Shown here piece by piece: positions 1-6,792 of a stretch of 64,000 nt of DNA. The position numbers and the translations under genes were made by a program. Source of the stretch: Massilia varians (GTDB lineage: Bacteria > Pseudomonadota > Gammaproteobacteria > Burkholderiales > Burkholderiaceae_D); the NCBI RefSeq assembly GCF_027923905.1, contig NZ_AP026966.1, positions 3,597,001-3,661,000 of the forward strand. The letters run 5' to 3'. Position 1 is the stretch's first letter. Each line of letters starts with the position of its first letter. The notes under the pieces are model-generated. The model was given only the letters and a program-made list of their open reading frames with translations, did no database searches and was not told where the DNA came from.

Positions 1-35
1 GCGCTGCGCAGCGCGCCGGACGCGGCTGCGCCGGA

Positions 36-782
36 TCAGGCCTCGCTGTCGCAGACCTGATCGCGCCCGGCCGACTTGGCCTGGTACAAACGGCGGTCGA
101 TCCGATCGAGGAAGACCTCGGCCCGGTCCTGCTTGCCTGGCACGATGGTGCCGGCCCCGATGCTGACCGTGACCAGGCGGCCCACGCCGGAACGCGCGTG
201 CGGCAACTCCTTCTGCGCCAGCAGCCGGCGGCAACGCTCCGCCACGTTGCGCGCCGCCTGGGCATCGGTCGCCGGCAACAGCAGCACGAATTCCTCGCCG
301 CCCAGGCGCGCGCACAGGTCGCGCGAGCGCGACGCCCCCGCGTCCAGCGCCGCGGCGACCTGGCGCAGGCATTCGTCGCCCTGCATGTGGCCGTAGTAAT
401 CGTTGTACTGCTTGAAGTAGTCGACGTCGACCACCAGCAGCGACAAGGGCTCCCCGGTCGCCTGCGCCTTGGCCCACTCGACCGGATACAGGGTGTCGAA
501 CATGCGGCGGTTGGCCACGCCGGTGAGGCTGTCGCGGTAGGACAGCAGCTCGAGTTCGCGCTGCAGCTGCAGGATCTTGTCCTCGGCCTGCTTGCGCGCG
601 GTGATGTCGAACATGAAGCCGGTCAGCGCCTCGATCTGCGGACCGATATAGGTGAAGCGCATGGTGGCCCAGTCGATGCGCCAGGGGATGGTCTTGCTCG
701 ATTCGAGCAGGGTGCGGTAGACGCCGGGGTCGTCGCAGGAGACCGGCGGGCATTCAGCGAGCTTGATCGTCATGATGCCCAT
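36..782 (-). CDS. Diguanylate cyclase (GGDEF) with a collapsed PAS domain
   Basis: This protein should make cyclic di-GMP from two GTP. The GGDEF domain spans about residues 80-245, with the active-site GGEEF at 161-165. An RxxD inhibitory site at 152-155 lies five residues upstream, so product feedback inhibition is expected. Residues 30-60 look like the first strands of a PAS domain (WRIDWATMRFTYIGP, then EALTG) joined directly to the end of a PAS (FMFDITARK). About 70-80 residues of the fold seem to be missing. The enzyme core is intact, but the sensor is probably not functional. Two in-frame ATGs (782 and 773) could start it; neither has a strong ribosome site. The 167 bases upstream contain no gene. 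Confidence 0.9.
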   Translation of the reverse strand: MGIMTIKLAECPPVSCDDPGVYRTLLESSKTIPWRIDWATMRFTYIGPQIEALTGFMFDITARKQAEDKILQLQRELELLSYRDSLTGVANRRMFDTLYPVEWAKAQATGEPLSLLVVDVDYFKQYNDYYGHMQGDECLRQVAAALDAGASRSRDLCARLGGEEFVLLLPATDAQAARNVAERCRRLLAQKELPHARSGVGRLVTVSIGAGTIVPGKQDRAEVFLDRIDRRLYQAKSAGRDQVCDSEA

Positions 783-949
783 GCAAGGTGGATATGCATG
801 GCATTTTGCACTGGAAACAGATTACTGTGCCAGTCTAGCTCGATTCCAGGTCGATGCGGCACCAAATGGCAAGTCCGAGGCTTCCAGCATGACGTCGCCT
901 TACAGACTCGCCACGAACGAAGCAAGGAACACTGTGCGGCGGGCCTTGC

Positions 950-1207
950 CTACCCCTGCAGCACACTGCATGCTGCCAGGTTCGCTTGGCAAAACGCTTC
1001 CCAACCCATGTGGCTGTAATGCCGCTGGAACTGAACGTCGACTCTGCAAATGTCCGGCCTGCTGTCGTAGACCCCGCACAGCTTGCTCACCTCGTCGTAG
1101 TGGATGCAGCAGCCGTCGCCCCGGTCGAGCATCGCGGTCTCGGGCGCTTTGTCGACATTGCGGCAACAGGCACCGCAGCGCGTACAAGGAAACGTGCCCT
1201 CCGTCAC
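950..1207 (-). CDS. YkgJ-like cysteine-cluster protein
   Basis: A short 85-residue protein with CTRCGACC near the N-terminus and further cysteines (GCC, LCG, DIC) spaced as in the YkgJ/UPF0153 family. That family is thought to chelate zinc or iron; its biochemical role is poorly known. The start is a GTG whose last two bases overlap the TGA of the gene before it (GTGA), so it is translationally coupled to the three membrane-type genes upstream. That makes it the fourth gene of the operon, not an independent gene. Coupling is seen in the sequence; any shared function is inference. Confidence 0.75.
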   Translation of the reverse strand: MTEGTFPCTRCGACCRNVDKAPETAMLDRGDGCCIHYDEVSKLCGVYDSRPDICRVDVQFQRHYSHMGWEAFCQANLAACSVLQG

Positions 1208-2691
1208 AGGACGAAGGCGCGTGTCGGGTCGCCCATCATGTCGTCGAACTCCTCCTGGCTACCGAAAGGCAGGCTGGCATCGAACTCTTCGTTAAGCGCC
1301 GTGAGACTGGCGAGGAAGCGGTCGCCGTCCCAGTCCACCATGGCGGATTCAAGCGCATCGAAGGCCGACAGCAGGTGCCGCCTGCGCGTGGCAAAGTGCT
1401 CCTCGATCAGCGCGTCGAACTCGAGACGGTGGGCCCGCATCAGCGGTATGGCGGTCAGACACATCGCCTCCACCCTCTCCTTGCGTTCGCGCGCCACCTT
1501 GACCACCGCCGTCTCGCCAAGACTGATGAGGCCGGACTGATGCAGCATATTGCCGACGAAGTAACCGACCGTCGAACCGATCAACGCTCCGACGACCGGT
1601 ACCGGAATCATGACCTGCCCCAATGCGCCGTAATAAAACGCAGATGCACCTGTCATTGCCGTGTGACTGACCTCAGACAGCAACTCATCTTCATCGATGT
1701 CGCCATTCAGGTAGCGCGCCAGCGATCGCCCGCTCTGCACAATGCCGGCAGCCAGAGCCACGTGAGCATTCGACTTCACGAAACGCGCACTGACGGCCTT
1801 GCCGATCTCGGGCCCGCCAAGCGAGGTGAAGCCTTCGCGTACGGCGTGAGTCGCCGCCTTGCTGAGCGCGCCCGATGCGTAGCTCATGGTGTAGCCCTTG
1901 GCGGCATCGATCGCCACCTGTGCAAGGATTTCACCAGGCTCGGCGTTACCACGAGCCAGGCGGACCAGTCCGGCTACACCGCTGACCCCGCCAGCAAGAG
2001 CGCCGCCGACCGCGCCGGCTTCCATACCGGCCTGATGTGCCTCGGACAACATCGCCCTGCGATTAAAGTCTGTCGCTATTTTCCTGGCGGCGTCAACGCC
2101 GGTTGCCTCGACCGCCTCATGGTAGTTGGTCCCGCCCGAAGTCACGTTGTCAGCTTCAATCCCGGTATGCAGGCGATTGCTTGCGCTCTCGTAGTCACCG
2201 GCTTTGAGCGTACCCGTTTTTATCCGCGCCTTATAGAGCCGTTCGACCGTCTCCTTCTGGTCGGAAGGACCAACCAGTCCGACTCCCTGGTACTTTGGAT
2301 CAGACAGTTTATATGCGGTTTCACTTGCTGCCTCGCAGGACTTGAGCTGAAACTCCTTGAGCTTGCGCTTGCCTTCCATGATGACGATATCGGCGGTCTC
2401 GTGGTTGGTCATACCGAGACTGTCGGTTGTCGCTGCCTTCAGAGTGCTGCGCTTGCCCAAGGCATCCAGGTTGAACTTGATCACCTCGAGCTGTTCGAAC
2501 TGCCATCCCTGAGCCTGGGCCGCGCAAGTGCCGGCACGTTGTTGCGCGACCTTCACGAGACGCTCGGTATCGCTGAACACACCAAGTGTCATCTTCGAGA
2601 TCTGCCGCGTTCGCGCATCAGCCAACAAGGTGGCGGCCAGCGCTTCAGGCTTCCCCGAGACGCGCTTGGTCGCCGCGTGCCGTTTGCTCAC
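1204..2691 (-). CDS. Uncharacterised protein: possible nuclease-like N-domain plus glycine-zipper membrane region
   Basis: The 495-residue protein starts at a GTG overlapping the upstream stop (GTGA); the longer open frame upstream is out-of-frame translation of the previous gene. Residues 60-130 hold a pattern resembling a PD-(D/E)XK fold: acidic residues near 66-69, D101 on a hydrophobic strand (ADIVIM) and EFQLK at 113-117. Residues 200-235 and about 330-370 are glycine/alanine-rich and hydrophobic (GAVGGALAGGVSGVAG; VPVVGALIGSTVGYFVGN), consistent with glycine-zipper membrane helices. The C-terminus is charged, helical and acidic. I do not recognise the family. The nuclease idea rests on a pattern only, and the QxK spacing is atypical. 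It could equally be a membrane toxin or stress protein. Confidence 0.7.
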   Translation of the reverse strand: MSKRHAATKRVSGKPEALAATLLADARTRQISKMTLGVFSDTERLVKVAQQRAGTCAAQAQGWQFEQLEVIKFNLDALGKRSTLKAATTDSLGMTNHETADIVIMEGKRKLKEFQLKSCEAASETAYKLSDPKYQGVGLVGPSDQKETVERLYKARIKTGTLKAGDYESASNRLHTGIEADNVTSGGTNYHEAVEATGVDAARKIATDFNRRAMLSEAHQAGMEAGAVGGALAGGVSGVAGLVRLARGNAEPGEILAQVAIDAAKGYTMSYASGALSKAATHAVREGFTSLGGPEIGKAVSARFVKSNAHVALAAGIVQSGRSLARYLNGDIDEDELLSEVSHTAMTGASAFYYGALGQVMIPVPVVGALIGSTVGYFVGNMLHQSGLISLGETAVVKVARERKERVEAMCLTAIPLMRAHRLEFDALIEEHFATRRRHLLSAFDALESAMVDWDGDRFLASLTALNEEFDASLPFGSQEEFDDMMGDPTRAFVL

Positions 2692-3695
2692 GCGCGCTCC
2701 AACGCCGCCAGCTGCTCTTTCGCACTTGCGATGACCGTGCGCGAGGCTGCTGTCAGAGCGCCATCCTTGTCGATCAGCGGCGCCTCCAGCACGTTCTTGA
2801 TGGTTTTCGCCATCGCAGCGGCCATCATGACGCCGGTACGGTCGGCGGCCGAGTAGCGGCTGTAATCCTTGCCCGCCGCAACGCGGCGCTGGAGTCCGGC
2901 GAGCAGCGGCTCGAAGTGCCTGTCCAGTTCCTTGAGGACGGAGATGATTTCCTTGAACCGCTTCTCGAGGGCCGCCGTGGCAAGCGCTGCGGTCTTCATC
3001 TCTTCCGCGGCAACGCGCGCCTTGCTCAGGTTGGAGGATGCATTCAATCGTGCCTCCTCGGCCTTTGCCGCGAGCATCATTCCGCCGACGGCCAGTACCG
3101 GCCCGGCGACGATTCCGCCCAACACGGCGGCGCCGCCCGCCATGCCGAAGCCACCCGCGCTCAGCGCCCCACCGCCCAACCATGCAAGGGTGGCGTTAGT
3201 CGCCGCCGCGCCGCTGAGACCTGCAATTGCCGTGCCCCCTGCCGTCGAAGCCAGCGCCCCCACGCCGCCGTAGGCGGCAAGGCCTGCCAATCCGCCTGCG
3301 CCGAGTGCAGTCACGCCGCCGGTCACAATGCCTTGCATGTCGAGCGCGGAACGCTCGATGGCACGCAGATCGTTGCCGCTGACGCCGGCCAGCTTGAACT
3401 CATCCTTGAGCTTCTGGTCCTGGAAGTCGATATTCTTGATTTGCTTGAATGTGTCGACAAACGGAATCAGCTTTGTCTCATACACCGAGAATTTCAGCTT
3501 GCCGAGCTGTGTCAGCGCACGCTGCGCCTTGTCCCGGGCGCTTTCCAGTTCGCTTGTGGCGTCGTTGAAGATGCTCTTTGCCTGGTTGTTCAACGAATCG
3601 GCCTTGTTGAAATCGCTCTTCGCGTCGATGCCCTTCTTGACGCCGTAACCGCCCGCGAGAACGGCTGCGCCAACCAGCAGTAGTGGCAATGGCAT
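2688..3695 (-). CDS. Uncharacterised glycine-zipper membrane protein with coiled-coil flanks
   Basis: 335 residues. It begins with a hydrophobic segment (LLLVGAAVLAGGYGV) followed by a charged helical stretch at about 25-75 that is likely coiled coil. Residues 125-215 form a long Gly/Ala-rich hydrophobic region with many GxxxG spacings (GGVTALGAGGLAGLAAYGG; AGPVLAVGGMMLAA), enough for several membrane passes. A second helical region covers 215-335. The shape resembles helical pore or membrane-remodelling proteins, but no family is recognised. The ATG lies 2 bases after the TerB-like gene, and its TGA overlaps the next gene's GTG. Confidence 0.75.
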   Translation of the reverse strand: MPLPLLLVGAAVLAGGYGVKKGIDAKSDFNKADSLNNQAKSIFNDATSELESARDKAQRALTQLGKLKFSVYETKLIPFVDTFKQIKNIDFQDQKLKDEFKLAGVSGNDLRAIERSALDMQGIVTGGVTALGAGGLAGLAAYGGVGALASTAGGTAIAGLSGAAATNATLAWLGGGALSAGGFGMAGGAAVLGGIVAGPVLAVGGMMLAAKAEEARLNASSNLSKARVAAEEMKTAALATAALEKRFKEIISVLKELDRHFEPLLAGLQRRVAAGKDYSRYSAADRTGVMMAAAMAKTIKNVLEAPLIDKDGALTAASRTVIASAKEQLAALERA

Positions 3696-3697
3696 GA

Positions 3698-4087
3698 TCA
3701 GGCCTCCATGAACTGTTCGGCTTCGCGCACGAGCGCAAACTGGCGGCGCACCCAGTTTTCCATTTGGGAAAGCTCCTCTTTACCGATATCCAGCGAATTG
3801 GCGATGCCGCTCACAAAAGCTTGCTCAGTCTCGTGATATTCGGCATCAACCAGCGCCATGCCGAGCAGTTCGAGCATCAGCGCGACCCGGTCCGAGCGGC
3901 TGGCGAACATGCCCGGCAAATCGCCGCTGCGTACCTGGACAGGCGACACAGTCGACGCCATCTGCTGGCGCAGCGTCTTCAGCAGCGCCAATTCTTCTGC
4001 AGCCTGTTTGCCGTCCGCACTCATGAGTTGCGTAGCAAATGACAGGAGTGCGCCTTGTTGGACTTCAGAAAGCCGGTTCAGAAACAT
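3698..4087 (-). CDS. TerB-like (tellurite-resistance/DUF533-type) protein
   Basis: A helical protein of 129 residues with the pattern of TerB-fold proteins. The start MFLNRLSEVQQGALLSFA and the acidic turn SADGK are followed by a second repeat containing AEYHETE. TerB domains are thought to bind metal and sit under the membrane in stress and anti-phage modules. I chose the ATG at 4087 because AAGG lies 9 bases upstream and family members begin MFLNRL; an ATG at 4141 would add 18 residues. It is the first gene of the coupled operon, and the 240 bases upstream hold no other gene. Confidence 0.7.
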   Translation of the reverse strand: MFLNRLSEVQQGALLSFATQLMSADGKQAAEELALLKTLRQQMASTVSPVQVRSGDLPGMFASRSDRVALMLELLGMALVDAEYHETEQAFVSGIANSLDIGKEELSQMENWVRRQFALVREAEQFMEA

Positions 4088-4327
4088 GGTAAATGCCTTG
4101 GTAATGTTGATTAAAGCTGACTCAGGGGAGCCACCATCCACACATTTTACCTAGAGGAAACATTACCAATCATCACGAATAGTTTCAGCTTTGTGTGTTT
4201 TACGAGGCCGATTGCAACTTCCGATAAGAGCCCGGTCGATCGCCCCTGGCAGAGCATCTCGGCAAGGCCCGACGACGCGCACGGGGACGTGCGGCCCCGA
4301 CCGCTCATGACGCCAGGAAGACGGTGC

Positions 4328-4960
4328 TCAGCCCTGTCCGGACGCCAGCGCGATCCGGCGCCGGATCCGTTCGGCTTCGCGGGTATCGCCGGCCGCCTCG
4401 GCCCGCTGCGCCTGCACGCCCAGCCAGGCCAGCAGAGGACGGCGCCAGCCCTGGTTCGATGCCGTGTCGATGGCCTGCACGATGCCGTCCGGCGTGATGC
4501 GTCCGGCCTTGAACGCGGCCCCGGCGGCCACCAGGCGCGCCAGCGGATCGGTCACGCCGGCGACCTGGCCGGTGGCGGCGACCGATTGGTGCTGCGCGGG
4601 CAGCAGCGCGGGATTCAAGCCCTGCCAGCGGCCGTAGAGATAGTCGGCATAGGCGCGCTGTTCCGGCGTGGCCTCCTCTGCCAGTCTGGTGTAGCCCGGA
4701 CAGTCGTCGAAATCCAGGCTGGCGACCTGCGCAGCGCAGCGCACCAGTTCGACCTGGGCCACGTAGTCCGGGCGGCCGGTGCTGGTGGTGGCCGTGCGCG
4801 CCGTGCGGAATTGCGCGGCGGCGGCGGCGGTGTAGCCCTTCAGGTAATCGTCCACCGACGCGTCGAGGGAGCCTTTGGCGTCCGCCTGCCAGTCGGGCGG
4901 CAAGGGTTTGCTGGCGCAGGCAGCCAGCATGGCCAAGGTGAGGAAGGCGAGGATTCTCAT
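4328..4960 (-). CDS. Lipoprotein of the MCE operon
   Basis: 210 residues with a lipoprotein signal (MRILAFLTLAMLAAC, lipobox LAAC). The mature part is alpha-helical with two CxxC-like separated cysteines (VRCAAQ, DDCPG) and helix-pair patterns resembling TPR/Sel1 solenoids. It does not look like the PqiC/auxiliary lipoprotein usually found with MCE transporters. Its ATG overlaps the stop of the MlaD gene by 4 bases, so it is coupled to it and probably serves the same lipid transport complex at the outer membrane. Function is inferred from position only. Confidence 0.65.
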   Translation of the reverse strand: MRILAFLTLAMLAACASKPLPPDWQADAKGSLDASVDDYLKGYTAAAAAQFRTARTATTSTGRPDYVAQVELVRCAAQVASLDFDDCPGYTRLAEEATPEQRAYADYLYGRWQGLNPALLPAQHQSVAATGQVAGVTDPLARLVAAGAAFKAGRITPDGIVQAIDTASNQGWRRPLLAWLGVQAQRAEAAGDTREAERIRRRIALASGQG

Positions 4961-5889
4961 GGCAGCTTGATCTCCTGGTCGCTGCGGGCGAACGGCCACT
5001 TGCGGTTGATCTCGTCCACCAGGCGGTTCACCTTGCGCAGGCTGGCGTCGACCTCGCCGCGCAGCGCGCCCAGGTCCTGGGTGGCCACGCGGGCGTTGGC
5101 GCCCACGGCCTGGGCCTCGACCAGCACCGCATCCACCTTCTTGAGCGTGGTGCTGGCATCCTGCAACACCACGTGCAATTGGCGGATCGCCAGCTGGGCA
5201 TCGTCCATCACGCCGTCCTTGCCGTAGATGCGCTGCTCGGTCTTGCCCAGCAGGGAGTTGATACGGTCGAGCGCCTCGCGCAGCTTGCGCGCTTCCGCGT
5301 CGCCGCCCATCACGCCGCCCAGCACCCCGCCGGGGCCGTTCAGGCGGCCGGTGACGGCATTGATGTTGGCCAGGCTGGCGTTGATGTCGGAATCGTTCGC
5401 CGTCATGGTCTCCAGGTTTTCCAGCAGCGCACGCGCGGTCGCGACGATGCGCGGGATCTCGGCGGTGGCGTCGCCGCGCAGCACCTGGCGGGTGGCGCCG
5501 GCGGGCAGCGGCGGATCGTTCAGCAGGCCGGTGAAGGCGCGCAGGCGGGTTTCGCCGACGATGCTCGACTCCAGCGTGAACACGCTCGAGGTGCGCAGCC
5601 ACTTGGCGTCCTTGCTCTGCACGTCCACCAGGATGCGCACCTTGCCCTCCGGCGAGAGCTCGACCTGGCTGACGCGCCCGATCGGAAAGCCGGCGAAGGT
5701 CATGTCCATGCCCGGGATCACCCCGGACGAATCGTCGGTTTCCAGCACCAGCCGCTGGGTCGGCTCGAACACGCCGCGCGCGTGCATCACGTAGCCGAAG
5801 AAGGCGACGACCAGGATGCCGATCGCCGCCAACAGGATCATCGCCTTGAGTTCGACGTGTTTCGGTTCGTCCGGCAGGGGTTCGGTCAT
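4957..5889 (-). CDS. MlaD/MCE-family lipid transport protein
   Basis: 310 residues. One N-terminal membrane helix (about 14-37, AMILLAAIGILVVAFFGYV) is followed by an MCE domain at about 42-120 with the typical GVIPGMDMTFAGFPIGRV. A long periplasmic helical tail (about 140-300) should form the coiled tube or needle of MCE hexamers. In Mla/Pqi/Yrb systems these proteins carry phospholipids between the two membranes. The gene is 18 bases downstream of the permease gene and overlaps the lipoprotein gene. Confidence 0.85.
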   Translation of the reverse strand: MTEPLPDEPKHVELKAMILLAAIGILVVAFFGYVMHARGVFEPTQRLVLETDDSSGVIPGMDMTFAGFPIGRVSQVELSPEGKVRILVDVQSKDAKWLRTSSVFTLESSIVGETRLRAFTGLLNDPPLPAGATRQVLRGDATAEIPRIVATARALLENLETMTANDSDINASLANINAVTGRLNGPGGVLGGVMGGDAEARKLREALDRINSLLGKTEQRIYGKDGVMDDAQLAIRQLHVVLQDASTTLKKVDAVLVEAQAVGANARVATQDLGALRGEVDASLRKVNRLVDEINRKWPFARSDQEIKLP

Positions 5890-5907
5890 GGGACTCCTAT
5901 TCTTGTT

Positions 5908-6714
5908 TTAGATGTATTTCAGCGCCAGCGATGCGGCCTCGATTACCAGGAGCACGAACAGCAGGCGCAGCGCGCCCGGCTGCACCGTGGAATTGACGCG
6001 GCGCGGGTAGCGCTGCAGTTCGAGGATGGCGGCGGTCGGGATCAGGGCCACGGCCAGGCCGAAGAACACGGTCTTGAGCACGAAGCCGACCGTCACCGTG
6101 GGCGAGAACACGCGGCCGACGGTGCGGGTGTAGTCCGCGATCCCCCAGGGCAGCAGGCCGTACACGTTCAGGTAGGCCAGCACCAGCACGATGGTGCTGG
6201 TGACCATGGCCAGGCTGGTCACCGCGACCGAGTTCGCCAGCAGCTGCGGCACCATGTCGCGCCGCAGCCGGCGCAGGGCTTCGTCGTTGGCGGCCTGCGG
6301 CGACAGGCCGGCGCGCGCCAGCCCGAGGGCGGAGGCGTCAAACGCCATGCTGGCGCGCAGGGCCACGAACATCGCGGCGGACAGGGGAATCAGTTCGAGC
6401 ACCAGCACCCGCACCACCATCTCGAGCGCGAAATGCGACAGTCCGTAGCTCTTGGCGGTGACCAGCACGATGCGGATGATGACCAGGCTGATCAGGGTCG
6501 AGGCCAGCGAGAAGCCGGGCAGCACCTGCCAGGTGCTGGCGTAGATGTGGCGCGCGGCCGCCAGCCGGTTGGCGCGGTTGTAGGTCGAGGGCGACAGCGC
6601 CATCACCAGCGCGACCGCGCCCAGGTGCACCATATACCACCAGCTGCGCAGGTAGCGCAGGAAGGCGAGGCCCCACAGGCTCGGGTTGGCGTAGAGGTTG
6701 AGGGTTCGGCGCAT
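5908..6714 (-). CDS. MlaE-family ABC transporter permease
   Basis: 268 residues with about five to six hydrophobic helices and the MlaE permease layout. The conserved central region has ELIPLSAAMFVALRASMAFDA, and the C-terminal helices follow TVGFVLKTVFFGLAVALIP. It should form the inner-membrane part of an MCE lipid transporter with the MlaD protein downstream. The ATG at 6714 is chosen over an in-frame TTG at 6732. No ATPase (MlaF) or STAS protein (MlaB) gene lies between this gene and its neighbours, which is unusual. relA lies 78 bases upstream on the same strand. Confidence 0.82.
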   Translation of the reverse strand: MRRTLNLYANPSLWGLAFLRYLRSWWYMVHLGAVALVMALSPSTYNRANRLAAARHIYASTWQVLPGFSLASTLISLVIIRIVLVTAKSYGLSHFALEMVVRVLVLELIPLSAAMFVALRASMAFDASALGLARAGLSPQAANDEALRRLRRDMVPQLLANSVAVTSLAMVTSTIVLVLAYLNVYGLLPWGIADYTRTVGRVFSPTVTVGFVLKTVFFGLAVALIPTAAILELQRYPRRVNSTVQPGALRLLFVLLVIEAASLALKYI

Positions 6715-6792
6715 GGTGTCAATATGATACAAATTCCGGTGGATGTGCCCGAATTTTGTATCGAATCGATACCGGCGCCGGCACGGAGCCCG

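Noticed and set aside
763..2856. Plus-strand frame of about 700 codons opposite the glycine-zipper gene
   Set aside because: The minus-strand frames have overlaps, coupled starts and domain structure, while this frame is Arg/Cys-rich without motifs.
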